A DNA stretch of 64,000 nt from Nitzschia sp. DOCU1 (GCA_951394045.1 OX596000.1:1488001-1552000); one strand, 5' to 3'; counted from the first letter of the stretch, positions 53,867 to 64,000 are shown. Made by a program: numbers and translations. Notes: generated by a model not told the origin, from the letters alone.

Positions 53867-54813
53867 ATGAAATGCCGAAACTTCAGTCATGGTGGGGATA
53901 TGATGCGACCGCTATGCATCGGAATGGTCGGCGCTGGTACCGTGGATGGCGGCGTTTGTGAGATTGTCATGGGGCGTCTACTTGAATGGGCTTCCCAAGG
54001 AAAACGTCGGTTGTGGATCACAAAGATTTGTGTCAAAGGACCTTTCTTAGCCACGGACATTGAAACGAGTACTGGAATCATTCTTCCAGACGATTATATC
54101 AGAAAGTCTGCTGCTGCTGCTGCTGTGCATGAGGTAGGCGGTCTTTTCGTTTTGGATTGCATCGCCTCGGAACTGTTTGGGCTGATATGAAGGCCCTAGG
54201 GGTAGATGTCATTAGCTCGGCACCTCAGAAGGGATGGACTGGACCCTGCTGCGCGGCATTGGTGATGATGTCAGAAAGAGCCGTCGTGAAGATGCAGACG
54301 ACATCGGAAACATCCTTCTCGATGAGTTTGAAGCGTTGGTCGGCAATCATGGACACGTATGAGGCAGGTGGCTTCGGCTACCACACAACAAAGCCCACTG
54401 ACGGTCTTCGAGACTTTCATGAGATTTCTGTGGAGACCCTAGCATTCGGATTGTCTGAATTGAAGGAGGCGCAACTGAAACTTGGCAAGGAGGCAAGGGC
54501 AGCTCTAAACAATCGTGGACTAGTTAGTGTGGCGGCTCCTGGTTTTGAAGCCCCAGGAGTCCTGATGTACTACTCTCTGACTGGAACAGAAAATCCTGTC
54601 ATGATGAACAAGTTCAAGGGCCAAGGGCTTCAAACTGCCATGGGCGTCCCATGGCGTATTGATGAGCCCGATGGTTTGAAGAAGTTCCGCATGGGATTGT
54701 TCAGATTGGATAAGCTGGGCAATATTCCAAGAACTGTCAAGGTTTTGACTGATGCATTGGATCCCATTCTGGCCGATCTTGGACATAAGGTTCCGGAACA
54801 AAAAGCCGCCTAA
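53867..54813 (+). pseudogene. Chimeric relic: homoserine dehydrogenase N-terminus joined to class V aminotransferase C-terminal half
   Basis: From ATG 53867 the frame gives RPLCIGMVGAGTVDGGVCEI and ITKICV, the NAD-binding start of homoserine dehydrogenase (GxGxVGGGV, with one Gly changed to Asp). At about 54040 it changes abruptly to ETSTGIILPDDYIRK and GGLFVLDCIAS, which belong to a PLP-dependent class V aminotransferase (serine/alanine–glyoxylate type). A one-base deletion at about 54169–54171 shifts the frame; the next frame continues TVWADMKALGVDVISSAPQK (Lys codon 54229–54231, the PLP lysine position), YHTTKPTDGL and on to a natural C-terminus at 54813. Both source enzymes are incomplete: the dehydrogenase lacks everything past its first strands and the transferase lacks its N-terminal third. 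No poly(A) is visible at the 3' end. The frameshift makes it a pseudogene unless it is a sequencing error. Confidence 0.75.
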
Positions 54814-55019
54814 GACTTCCCCCCACGTATTGGCTGCATTTTTGGGGCGTTTTCTGAGATTCTACTAGAGTGTAATATAGCTTTTTGGTTACGCATTTTA
54901 AGGGCAAAGGCAGAACTCTACTTGTGGCCTTTGTCATGACTTCATATAGAACGTTAGGGTTGGGTTGCCAGCTATATCTTCAGGGTACAAATGTAACACC
55001 ATGATTGGTGTTGTCTGGT
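54814..55019. other. Short 3' flank
   Basis: About 200 bp between the chimeric relic and the next relic, converging on each other. A C-run (CCCCCC at 54819–54825) and TGTAATATAG may be the remains of a 3' UTR. Confidence 0.4.
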
Positions 55020-56029
55020 TTACTTATCAATGTTTTTGATTTCACGTAGCCATGTTCCAAGTAAGAACACCGAGTTGAAAAACGCACCCACAAAGAAAAG
55101 TAAGCATTACTCAAACCGTTCACGACTCCATCGACACCAGAGAAATCAATGAGCAGAAAAAAGAAAACGCTAACCATGAAGAGAATGATTATTCCTTTGC
55201 GATGCCTCCAGCCGAAAGCGATTCGCACATTAGGGCCACATCTAATATCCATTGAATGTGTGGAATAATGATTCAACAAGACGCTGATCAGTCCGAGACC
55301 TAAAAAGCTCCATATCATCACCAGTTCAATTCGCAAGTCCTGATCAGACAAGTTGGCGTCATCAGGACCAAATTTAAGGTCCAATTCGTCTCGGTTGAAA
55401 TAAATATCTGTGGCAGAACCAGCAAAGATAACTGTACAGAGTAGCAACCAGAGCCAGTTGTAGGTTGTCTCTCCATGATGGTTGCTAATTTTTTCGGCGA
55501 AGGAGGGTAGCCCTGAGGAAGTTCTCCATACCCCATAGTTCAAAACTGAGGGGGAAAAGGCGATCCATGACGTGAAAAAGATATTACCCTGCACTTCACC
55601 AACCTACAAAGCCGAAGTGCAAATGTGCAAACCGACTGCCCAGAAAACTATCATGAAACGAAGAATATTTTGCTCCCACCGGCTTCCATCCCGAAATATG
55701 GCAACCCAGAACTGTGGAAAGCACACTGTATCAAAGTGGGCAACTGAAATAAACAGCGTCACGGCGGCCCCAACCGTTCCAACCACTGCACATCCAATCA
55801 GCTTCCAAAGATGATAAACAGGGCGGCTGAGAGAATAGTAGATCTCCTTAGCGAAATCTTCTGTATCAATGTCACCTAGCTTTTCAGCCTCAGAATTGCG
55901 ATAGAATTTCACTACTGAAATGAGCAGAACGGTTGACGCCAAAAGTTGATAAATGTAGCCAATCAGTCGGGGAGACGCACGGATATCCGTGGTGGAAAGC
56001 CCTCGTTTTGTCTCCTTTTCTTGTTCCAC
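55020..56029 (-). pseudogene. Broken multi-pass membrane protein gene
   Basis: On the minus strand, codons from about 56029 give hydrophobic segments (LIGYIYQLLASTVLLISVV, LIGCAVVGTVGAAVTLFISV, FMIVFWAVGLHICTSAL). A TAG (55606–55604) stands where Trp is expected (SAL*VGEVQGNIFFTSW), and the same frame continues with more segments (WLWLLLCTVIFAGSA, VMIWSFLGLGLISVLL, IIILFMVSVFFFLLI). Near 55085 the last segment breaks out of frame: the alternative frame reads FFNSVFLLGTWLREIKNIDK to a stop at 55022–55020. No ATG opens the N-terminal frame (a GTG is at 56029 and an upstream stop follows), so the 5' end is also lost or in a missing exon. It appears to have about six membrane segments in two similar halves. 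Family not recognised. Confidence 0.7.
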
Positions 56030-56081
56030 ATCGCAAAAATATAGGCCCGCGCTTTGACGACTCCCTTTTCTTGGAATGGGG

Positions 56082-56354
56082 TCATTTGCTATTTTGCTGC
56101 TTGACTAGAGGCTTTTTCGTTGGCGCATCTAGCAAGGAAAACATGTGATTTTCATCGTTGGCGCGCGGAGTGTTCGGTGACACCGTCGGCGGACGCTTGT
56201 CAGATACATCGAGTACGATTCTGGTGGGCATGTTTTCTTTCGAGGATCGATAATAGAGCAACAACAGGAGCGAAGATGCTGCGTCGATGATTCGTTGGCC
56301 CTCCTTGTCCACTTTGCCCTCGACCTTTCGGCGCTTTGGCATTTTGGAAGACAT
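56082..56354 (-). CDS. Small basic hypothetical protein with NLS-like motif
   Basis: From ATG 56354 the minus strand gives about 90 residues: MSSKMPKRRKVEGKVDKEGQ, then DAASSLLLLLYYRSSKENMP, then a polar tail ending QQNSK. PKRRKVEGK resembles a classical nuclear localisation signal. Just upstream, a different frame encodes an RGG/Gly-rich start (MESFTQGGRGRGRGRHCYGG) that might belong to the same gene through an unseen frameshift or splice. Weak evidence; may be non-coding. Confidence 0.3.
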   Translation of the reverse strand: MSSKMPKRRKVEGKVDKEGQRIIDAASSLLLLLYYRSSKENMPTRIVLDVSDKRPPTVSPNTPRANDENHMFSLLDAPTKKPLVKQQNSK

Positions 56355-56963
56355 GGTGATGAGGAGGGCTGGTGGCTCTTCCAACAACAACACGTCCCCC
56401 ACCACCACCATGTCCCCCACGGCCACCATAACAATGACGACCACGACCACGACCGCGACCCCCTTGAGTGAAAGATTCCATGGTAGGAAGGAGAAAGTTG
56501 AAAGTCACAAAGAATGTTGTCAAATGGGTGCGCACCATTTTTTGAGTTTTGTGCAGCATCGTGAAAAGTGGAGCCGGGTTCGTTCATTGGGCGAACCCAT
56601 GCAACGGCCATGTGAATCCCGCCTTGGCATCAATCCCGTTTTTATCCCAAGAACTTTGGCATTGGAGTCCTTTAAATCCCAATATTTAGTGTTCCTTTTA
56701 TGTCTTCGCGAGCAACCAAAAGGCATATCCGCAGAAGCTGAAGAACGCCTTCCACATATGAACACGTGCCAAGACTCTGGCCTTCGACCGGCTGTCTCTT
56801 TAAAAAGATATCAGAACCATTCTGGTCCAAACGTTGATGGGGCTTTCAAAACAAAGGCAGAAAGGGCTTTATCGTCGTTGCGTTCAAACAACCAGCAAAG
56901 GATCTCTTTGTTGTTGCCAATCTTTGCTGACTTCGACTACTCTCCCTTTCTACTACTAGCAAG
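56355..56963. other. Upstream region of cysteine synthase
   Basis: About 600 bp. It holds a CCAC/ACCA trinucleotide-rich run (56390–56460), the single CCAAGAACTTTGGC palindrome at 56647–56660, and a pyrimidine-rich TCTCCCTTTCTACTACTAGC leader before the ATG, like that of the GME gene. Confidence 0.5.
56647..56660 (+). promoter_or_regulatory. Single CCAAGAACTTTGGC palindrome upstream of cysteine synthase
   Basis: Same core as the six tandem units at 53608–53723. It lies about 300 bp upstream of the start codon. A regulatory role is inference from position and palindromy only. Confidence 0.4.
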
Positions 56964-58031
56964 ATGAAGCTTGCTCTAGTGTCCTTGGCATTGATTGCTG
57001 GCGCGTCGGCCTTTGTGCCTCGTTCCCCTCTTCAGGCGCAAACAGCCTTAGCGGCCGAACGCCCCAAAATTGCTGAAAATGTCCTGGAATTGATCGGCAA
57101 CACACCTCTGGTCAAGTTGAGCAATCGCATCAACCAGGGCGAGGCGGAAATTGTGTGCAAACTTGAGAGTTTCAATCCTGCCAATTCCGTCAAGGATCGT
57201 ATTGCCTTGAGCATGATTACTCAAGCCGAAGAACGGGGTGACATTGCCCCCGGAAAGACCATCCTAGTCGAACCTACTAGTGGTAATACCGGCATTGGAC
57301 TCGCCATGGTCGCCGCTAGCAAGGGTTATGATTTGATTTTGACCATGCCTGAAAGTATGAGTATGGAACGTCGTGTCTTGCTCAAGGCCTTTGGCGCCAA
57401 ACTCGTGTTAACGCCCGCCGCTAAAGGCATGGGCGGTGCGATTGCCAAGGCGGAAGAAATTGCCACTACTCAAGGCGGATTCTTGCTTCAGCAATTCAAT
57501 AACCCCGACAATCCCAAAGTTCATCGCGAAACCACAGGCCCTGAAATTTGGGCGGATACCGACGGTAAAGTCGATATCTTGATTGGTGGTGTCGGTACTG
57601 GTGGTACTTTGACGGGATGTGGACAATATTTAAAGCCATTGAATCCGAGTATGCAAATTGTGGCTGTCGAACCTGTTGAATCTCCTGTATTGAGTGGAGG
57701 CAAGCCGGGTCCTCACAAAATTCAAGGCATTGGTGCTGGCTTTATTCCGGGCAATGCTGATACTAGCTTGTTGGATGAAGTCATTCAAATTTCCGGGGAA
57801 GATGCCATGGCCATGGCTCGTCGCATGGCCACTCAGGAAGGTATCTTTTGTGGCATTTCGTCGGGTGCTGCCGTCTTGGCGGCATGTCAAGTGTCGGCCC
57901 GTCCCGAAAACAAGGGCAAGCGTATCGTCGTCATTATTCCTTCGTTTGGAGAACGTTACTTGTCGACGGCCTTGTTTCAGAATTTGTGGGATGAAGCCGC
58001 CGCCATGAAAGCCGAATCGATTGAAGCTTAA
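56964..58031 (+). CDS. cysK: Plastid cysteine synthase (O-acetylserine (thiol)lyase)
   Basis: 355 residues. It makes cysteine from O-acetylserine and sulphide with PLP. The N-terminus [20 protein letters not shown] is a signal peptide ending in the ASAF motif of diatom plastid presequences, so import into the complex plastid is expected. Visible motifs: IGNTPLVKL (44–52); the PLP lysine in NPANSVKDR (K77); the substrate loop TSGNTG (105–110); the phosphate-binding GVGTGGT (209–215); and the Ser-rich CGISSGAA (296–303). The region [20 protein letters not shown] matches the family segment that contacts the serine acetyltransferase tail or closes the site. Length matches plant plastid isoforms. 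No intron. Preceded by a pyrimidine-rich leader. Confidence 0.97.
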   Translation: MKLALVSLALIAGASAFVPRSPLQAQTALAAERPKIAENVLELIGNTPLVKLSNRINQGEAEIVCKLESFNPANSVKDRIALSMITQAEERGDIAPGKTILVEPTSGNTGIGLAMVAASKGYDLILTMPESMSMERRVLLKAFGAKLVLTPAAKGMGGAIAKAEEIATTQGGFLLQQFNNPDNPKVHRETTGPEIWADTDGKVDILIGGVGTGGTLTGCGQYLKPLNPSMQIVAVEPVESPVLSGGKPGPHKIQGIGAGFIPGNADTSLLDEVIQISGEDAMAMARRMATQEGIFCGISSGAAVLAACQVSARPENKGKRIVVIIPSFGERYLSTALFQNLWDEAAAMKAESIEA

Positions 58032-58861
58032 AAGAACGATGAAATCGACGGATTGAAAAAGATGGCAACAAACCCTAAAAGGCTTGCACCACAGCTATTC
58101 GTTAGAGGAAACGGGATGAAGTGACCACCTAATGAATAGTGAAACAACTAATTTAATATTAGACTAGCTCTAGGGCATACCTAATGACTAGCAAGACGTC
58201 AAATACAATTTAAAAGCAAACAGACAGAGTTTGGATTTTTGCTTGGAAGACCAATGACGAGACTGAATCTTCGTATGCACTCTAGAGGACCATGGCGTCC
58301 TGAATATGGCTACTAGTAGAGTATATGATCAACTACTAGCTAGCAAGTCGTCGCTGCCCTATTACTCTATAGCACCTAGAGTAGCATGGCATTAGCTAGT
58401 AATGGCAGTATTACCAGCCAGTGAGGTTTGTTCTTGTATTGCTGCAGTCTTGTAATAGTTAGTGAGCGACGACATTGCTGCTACTCTGATAGACTTTGTC
58501 ATATCCCTTTGCCTACCCGCATCCTGTATTTGTAGTATGAGTATAGCTCATTTACTCTTAGTGTCCATTTCTTTCATCTTGGCGATCGTCGTAGCTTTCG
58601 CGTTTGCTGCCCATAAGACTCCGTTCTTACGCTCGTACTAGTAGAGGAGTGGACTCCTGGACTGCTGATGCTATCTGGTTGCGACTTGTTGGTCTTTACA
58701 AGAACTAGCTAGAGTAGATTACGACTACTGACTAATGAGCACCTCTAGGTATTGTGCACAATAGATAAACCTATCGACCCCATATACATTCATATATCCT
58801 GATATTGTTTTTGCATTAGTATGATAATAATCCCTTATTCCTTCTCTCGCTTGTAAGTTTG
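58032..58861. other. Intergenic region rich in CTAG-type motifs
   Basis: About 830 bp with very frequent ACTAGT, CTAGC and AGTAGAG strings (for example 58163–58400 and 58620–58760), possibly simple-sequence drift. No gene or stable hairpin is recognised. Confidence 0.45.
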
Positions 58862-59626
58862 TTAGTTTCCATCCTTTTCATCTTGATCGTCGTGACTTTC
58901 ACTCAAAGTCGCCGCCGACAGAACTTCTCCCTTGGTTTGAATTTCATTTTCGACGGCTTCCATATCCGCCGCTGTACACGTTGCCCCAATGGCTTGATCA
59001 GGGACGCAGGCTATCCATCGTTCTTCAGGGGTAGCATCCATGGCTTTGGTACGACAATAATTGACATGAGGATTACATCCTCGCCATCCACACAAGATAC
59101 AATTCGCTTGCAAACTGGCATAACCGGTACAAGCTTCGTTTCCTTCTTGAGTAGGATCTCCATGGGTACAATGAATGCGGTCAATGGTAGCATTGACTTT
59201 ACGACACGCCTTGCGTCCAAAACATTCCAATTCTATGGATGGTCCCATGATTTGCGTGACATCGCAAGCCCCTTCGCCTTGACAAGTCATGCTTTTACCT
59301 TCCTGGGCAAATTCTACTTGCGCCCGATGACAGGAATGCGTGCCTTGACATTCCAACGTTTCGACACCTAGAATTTGCGTATTGAAACACGCTTCTTCGC
59401 CGGTGCATTTGACAGAAGCACAATTTGCCACGGTAAAGTTTTGACACGCATACAAGCCTTCACAATTGACAAATTCTTCTAAAAGAACATTGGCAGTCAC
59501 GTCTTTGCCGTCGGCATTCCAGACTTGACAATCGCCCAAGAGCCTGGAATCGCTGCTGCTCGCTGAGATGGGGGTAGCAATCATCAGAACGAGAAGCGTA
59601 GCGGCCATTCGGAAAAGAAGAGTCAT
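58862..59626 (-). CDS. Secreted Cys-rich protein with repeated CxGxxxC modules (254 aa)
   Basis: Signal peptide MTLLFRMAATLLVLMIATPI followed by SASS; mature chain rich in cysteine. Between about residues 55 and 165 a unit of about 25 residues repeats: CEGLYACQNFTV, CTGEEACFNTQI, CQGTHSCHRAQV, CQGEGACDVTQI and CFGRKACRKVNA. This resembles a disulphide-stabilised beta-helix or solenoid in which each rung ends in a hydrophobic residue. A separate Cys cluster follows (CTGYASLQANCILCGWRGCN), then a polar tail. No membrane anchor. Probably extracellular or cell-wall; the family is not recognised but similar repeats occur in protist surface proteins. Confidence 0.87.
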   Translation of the reverse strand: MTLLFRMAATLLVLMIATPISASSSDSRLLGDCQVWNADGKDVTANVLLEEFVNCEGLYACQNFTVANCASVKCTGEEACFNTQILGVETLECQGTHSCHRAQVEFAQEGKSMTCQGEGACDVTQIMGPSIELECFGRKACRKVNATIDRIHCTHGDPTQEGNEACTGYASLQANCILCGWRGCNPHVNYCRTKAMDATPEERWIACVPDQAIGATCTAADMEAVENEIQTKGEVLSAATLSESHDDQDEKDGN

Positions 59627-60431
59627 TTTGATTCGTTCAATAATAATAACTTCAATTGAATATGAGAGTGAGGGACTTCACAAAGGAGGAGACGAGGAAG
59701 GGGGTTGCTTTGTTGTAGGAGTTAAAGAAAGCGATAGAAGTAGTCGTGGTGACATGAGAAACAGCGTATGCGTGTGTTTGTGTACGGCATAGCGTGCTAG
59801 CGTGGTGGCGCGGTCTTGGACGACAGCGAAAAGAGAGGCGATGCCGTTTTTCCGCGGGCATATGATTGCAAACAAAGGGTCATTTGGATCGTTTGGGCCT
59901 CTTTGTCTTCGTAATACCTATGCATCATAGGCAGGAATGAGAGGCTCTCGTGTGCCTACGTCATCAGTCTCACCCGCAGCTACCTTGGCTACCGGTAGCG
60001 CTTCCGCCTCTCCTCTATTACGCTACAATAGCTTTACCCATCGCTAGCTTCTGCTAGTACAACTAATCGCAACAGAGGAAATGTGAGTGTTGGGGTAGGG
60101 CAACAGGGCTTGATGATAGAGTAGTACTGTAGTAAATACCCGACCACTCGACTCTACTACCAGCGAAAAGTGCGTGCTATCCATTTAGCAGCTACCTACG
60201 GTAGACGATCGGAAAGGAACCATCTCGCCAAAGCAGCGAAAAGTGCGCGCTAGACTAGTAGTTGTAGCAGCTATGGAAAGGACACTACAACATTACATAA
60301 CCTAGTACAGATAGCCTTGTGAAATTTCGAACCTGAACAAGATTCGATACGAGAATAGGTCGGCAAGAATGCCGCTCACCCATAGCGGAGCAGCCTGCCG
60401 ACCTCGATGAAATGAAATCCCCCCAAATGTC
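59627..60431. other. Intergenic region
   Basis: About 800 bp. Near 60177 and 60236 the string GCGAAAAGTGCG-GCTA recurs in part, a short local repeat. No supportable gene or RNA. Confidence 0.45.
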
Positions 60432-61933
60432 TTACGCCATCAAGAGGTACAAGGCCCCCAAGGCAAGCAGAGACGACGACATTCGACGGACGCTACTGCT
60501 CGATGCTTCGGCTCGGGCTTGACTCTTGGCACTCGCATAGGCCAATCGGACCGAAGTAGTACATGCCGGATCATAACTACACTCCGAGTCGGCGCAATCC
60601 ACCAATCCATCACCATCATTATCTTCTTCGTCGTCACAAATTTCGCCGTCATACAAGGCCGAGCATGATTTGGGCGACGGCGTTTCGCACTCTGCAGTAC
60701 ATCCCTTGGTTCCAACATCCAAATTTTGGAAATAATATGCATCGGCACTCTCAACTCCTGGACTAAAGAAGAGCGCAATGGAATTCACTTGGTCATTGCC
60801 CAGCTCGGGATCAGGACGATCCAAAAAGTCAAACTCCAAACGTTCCCATTCATTTTGTTTGGTGGTGGCGGCAATGTATCGAGAATGTCGGCCAGTGGGA
60901 TAATTGTCAGGATTGGCAATCTGCAAATTATCCAATTGCAAGAGTACTTGAGTACAGGGCGGTGCGGCACTCCACAAGTCGATGAAAAACTTTTTCTGGC
61001 CATCCAAATACACGCTGGCATCGGGAATGGCAGACGTTTGATAATAAATCATATCATAGACTTGATTTGGATCTCTCACATACGAAATCACGGGAAAGTC
61101 TCCCGCCGGAGTCGTTCCAGGATCAAAGTATGTCGACGTTGACATGAAATAAGTGGCCAAAATCGAGGGGCCTTCGCCAGGGTTGACCAAATTAAACTCT
61201 TTTTGATACACTCCTGGGTTTTCGGGTTCAAAGCAACAATCTAATCACGCAACGACGTTATTAGAAGAGCAAAGTGATTAGAGGCCGATCAACAGGGCCA
61301 GAGCAATGCTCCAAAGAGACTATCGTTTGTCTGGTACTTACAAAGAAACACGCCATCCACGGTAGGACAACAATCATTGTCCAATTGAGAACATGCTGCA
61401 TAGGCCGAACATTCTTTCGGCATGTCTTCTCCCGACATGGCAGTGGGATCAAAACTCACAGTGGGATCAAAACTCACAGTCGGGAAAGCGGAGGGATAGG
61501 CCGTATGAGGCATGTCCTTTGCCGTGGGGTAAGCAGAAGGACTCGCCGTCAGGGGCAGTTTCGCCGTGGGGAAAGCCGATGGAGATGCAGTTAAATCTAC
61601 TGGCATGGTTGTAGGTGGGGAAGAAGTGGTTGTAGGTGGCGACGATGGGCTGCCAGTATTAAACCCGTTAAATCCAGATTGTGTAGGACTCCAGCTGGAT
61701 ACTTCGGATGGAGGCGATGATGGGGCTGGGCTGGACTTTGTAGAAGGTTTGTCGGTGGGCAACGTCGATGGCTTAGGAGATGGAGCCCCTGAAGGATTCA
61801 GAGAAGGGGCAGCAGATGACGTAGGCTGGCTACTCACAGACGGAGCGCTACTCGGAAACGAAGTTTGAGCGTTTGCATCTGGCAACTGCCAAAGCAAAAG
61901 AAGTGAGATTGTGTCCACAGCAAGGACCTTCAT
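60432..61933 (-). CDS. Secreted, probably GPI-anchored surface protein (two exons)
   Basis: Exon 1 is 61933..61342 and exon 2 is 61240..60432; the 101-bp intron (GTAAGT…TTAG) is phase 1, and the junction codon becomes TAT (GVFL-Y-CCFEPE). Total 466 residues. Signal peptide MKVLAVDTISLLLLWQLPDA then a long Ser/Pro/Thr linker of SAPS and PTAK units (about 25–170). A Cys-rich entry follows (CSAYAACSQLDNDCCPTVDG). The main domain (about 205–400) reads like a beta-sandwich carbohydrate-binding module (VYLDGQKKFFIDLWSAAP, ADAYYFQNLDVG). Then comes EICDDEEDNDGDGLVDCADS, a calcium-binding repeat of the thrombospondin-3/MopE kind. The C-terminus is a Ser run plus a hydrophobic tail (SLLALGALYLLMA), as expected for GPI attachment. 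Likely cell wall or frustule surface. Confidence 0.87.
61241..61341 (-). other. Intron of the surface-protein gene
   Basis: 101 bp on the minus strand with donor GTAAGT and acceptor ATTAG. Without splicing the first exon runs into a stop soon after (…FGALLWPC*), so splicing is required to join the two protein-like parts. Confidence 0.85.
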
Positions 61934-62909
61934 GGTTATCGATGCCTTCGTGCTGTTGAGGATGAGAGTCGATTATGGTTAACTACGTAATTTGTGGACC
62001 CATGTTGGATCCACGAGCCATTTAAAACCATAGGGATCTGGTCGGCAGCACTCGGAGTCAGCCTGGGCTAAGTCGTGACCGCCATAGTAACCATGTGGCG
62101 CAGCCATGGAGAACATGTCTCAACGTCGTCCCAACGTTATTGTAGACGTTGTCATTGTTTATTTTCATGCACGAACGGGCACGTTGACACGAATAAAGCA
62201 AAGCCGACGCCGACAGGGACTTATGGGAAATAAGATGGATTGGTTCGGGGAGTAGTTGCGTGAAAAATGTTACAACGGAGATTTAGAAAGGCCGGCGCGC
62301 CTCTGTATGCCAAACAACCGTCCGCGTTCTGGCGGAGGACCGACCCCGCCGGGGAGGGGAGTTGGATGCAGATTTTGTGGCGAAGGCATCATTCAGCGCT
62401 ATCATAAATCAGACCTCTCAACACTTATGGTCGAATTTCTCCCATACAGATTTTGTTTAACCAATCCGATTATTGACATTTATCCACGAAGATACGCAAT
62501 AGACGTTTAAGCGCCCTATCTTGGATAACTATCCCCATTTTTGTCGGGAGTATGTCGAATTCGAATTCGCTACATTATATGAGATTGGCATAAGACGCCA
62601 GCGAATGTTTCAGGGCTTATACAATGTAACGAACGCCTGTCGCCGAAAAGATCGATCTATCTGGCTTCCGCCAAAGAAGAGAGAGGTTTCACGTTGTCGA
62701 AGCCTAGTAGCGGGAAAGACACCAAAATGGCATCATCGCGAAACCCCCAAGCTGTCCATTCTGCTTCGACTGCAGGTGTTGACGCAATCTTCGACAAAGC
62801 TACAAGTACAACTCCTTCAGCATAGTCATTGGTGTTGTTGGACAAAAGTCGGAAGATTTAACGACAACTTATGCAGCGCTTGTGACTTGCTCGCCCCTGT
62901 CGGTCGTCA
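61934..62909. other. Intergenic region between divergent surface-protein genes
   Basis: About 980 bp. GGCCGGCGCGCC at 62290 is a GC-rich palindrome. Short frames at 62521–62925 carry no domain. It presumably contains promoters for both divergent genes. Confidence 0.45.
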
Positions 62910-64000
62910 ATGCCTGTTAGGATGAACCCCCAGCGAATCTTGTTGCCCCTGGCAGCAACTGCAGCACTTTTCATTGACATTTCTACTGCAATCAAGCTCA
63001 CACTCAGTCAAGATAATTCTACTACTACTGGCGATGGCTTGGATCTGGGGCCTTCCAATACTTGCTTTGAGCCTTCCAAATCGGTCGGTTGCCGTGATTC
63101 TGCCTGTCAATCGGCCGTATGCGACAGCTTGAGCGATTGCTGTACCATTCGATGGGACGGACAGTGCGTTCAAGCAGCCTTGGATAGTTTGGACTTTTGT
63201 CTCAAAGATTGGCCTGAGCAATCCAATGGGTGTTTTGAAGCCGAGCCATTTGCCAGAGGGGGCTGTTCTGATGCCACCTGTGAGGCCTTGGTGTGTGCGG
63301 AGGACTCCAATTGTTGTGATGTTTCCTACACGGCAGCTTGTGTTGCAAGAGCGACTCAAGTGTGTGAATTACCTGCGGATGCTGGAACGAATTCGTGCTT
63401 TGCCTCGAGTGTATTTGGAGGTTGCGAAGATTCGACTTGTGAAAGGGTCGTTTGTGCGACGACACCATCCTGTTGTTCTTCGGCGTTTTCAAGCATTTGT
63501 ATTCAAGCGGCACGTGCCAATCCTGACTCGTGCATTCCACCGGAACCTTCTCAAGATTGTGTCACGGAATCCAATGTGGGAGGATGTGACGATTCACAAT
63601 GTCAAGATTTGGTATGTGCCGTCCGATCCTCTTGTTGCAATTCCGATACGGCAACGGGAGAATGGAGTTCGGCATGTGTCCAAATTTCATTGGAAACATG
63701 TAATCGGTATGTTTTATTACTTGTCCTGGCGAAAGAGTAAGGAAAGGAAAGCCAAGTCTCACTCCACTTTTTCTTAATGATGCCTTTTCTTTTTCGTTTT
63801 TACAGCCCCGACCCCACGAATAATTGTTTTGAAACCTCCAGCTATCCAGGTTGTGCGGATGCCGATTGTTTGAGTGCCGTGTGTGATCAACAATCCTTTT
63901 GCTGTGAGGCTAGCTATACCAGTCAATGTGTCGAAGTCGCGCGTCAAAATCCTGGGAGTTGCATACCGCCCACACAAACCCATGGATGTTTCGAGACGTC
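62910..64000 (+). CDS. Secreted repeat protein with ~45-residue Cys modules, truncated by window end
   Basis: Exon 1 starts at ATG 62910 (or 62922, MNPQRI) and ends at 63706; a 99-bp intron (GTATGT…ACAG) follows; exon 2 starts at 63806 and continues past the window. The junction is phase 2 and keeps the frame (NR-PDPTNNCFE). A signal peptide (ILLPLAATAALFIDISTA) is followed by at least five copies of a module CFExxxxxGCxDxxCxxxVC…CCxxxxxxxCVxxAxxxxxxC, eight cysteines each. The fifth begins in exon 2 and a sixth (HGCFET) starts at the window edge. The spacing indicates compact disulphide domains in a beads-on-a-string surface or matrix protein. Function not recognised. Confidence 0.87.

Noticed and set aside
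58032..58861. tRNA or other RNA gene in the CTAG-rich intergenic region
   Set aside because: I could not find a cloverleaf with consistent acceptor and T-arm pairing; the repeated CTAG words give only short fortuitous stems.

Overview
This 64 kb window looks like nuclear DNA of a pennate diatom. Spliced genes carry short introns (66–110 bp). One enzyme has a diatom-type plastid presequence with an ASAF motif. Several secreted proteins carry Ser/Pro-rich and cysteine-rich tracts, and a membrane-anchored Trp-rich LRR family resembles that of Seminavis-like diatoms. The species is inferred, not shown.

Layout. 0–8.6 kb: three tandem same-strand copies of an LRR membrane-protein family. The first has one nonsense codon, the second is badly decayed and the third (6853..8634) is intact. 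9–16.7 kb: GDP-mannose 3,5-epimerase, a spliced unconventional myosin, and a three-exon multi-pass membrane protein. 17.9–20.3 kb: a five-TM protein with C-terminal Notch-type LNR repeats that shares its N-terminal leader with the LRR family. 20.9–31.8 kb: one uninterrupted 3618-codon frame for a giant low-complexity protein with tandem repeats and an IQ motif. 31.9–33.8 kb: a convergent two-exon Pro-rich membrane protein, probably with a GC-AG intron; its 5' end is duplicated at 37 kb. 35.3–36.8 kb: a secreted Cys-rich protein. 37.2–44.1 kb: gene-poor, with one relic gene, short hairpins and a 78-bp direct repeat. 44.1–46.3 kb: an intact LRR gene on the minus strand.

47.2–50.0 kb holds the most unusual locus: a decayed minus-strand unit with an XPG/FEN-type nuclease region, a Cys-rich zinc-binding segment and a DDE transposase-like region. 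Next to it is another dead LRR copy (50.5–52.0 kb). A repeat region follows (52.2–53.7 kb): two ~400-bp direct copies, one invaded by a cassette of three hairpins with the same core but different, internally complementary stems, then six 15-bp inverted-repeat units. 53.9–56.0 kb: a chimeric relic (homoserine dehydrogenase start fused to a class V aminotransferase C-terminal half) and a broken membrane-protein gene. 57–64 kb: plastid cysteine synthase and three secreted or cell-surface Cys-rich proteins, the last running off the window.

The window mixes stable housekeeping genes (GME, myosin, cysteine synthase) with a fast-evolving surface-protein family and transposon debris. Of five LRR copies two are intact, one has a single stop and two are multiply broken, which fits birth-and-death evolution. 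All splice sites were read by eye from frame continuity. No similarity search, promoter model or RNA data was available.
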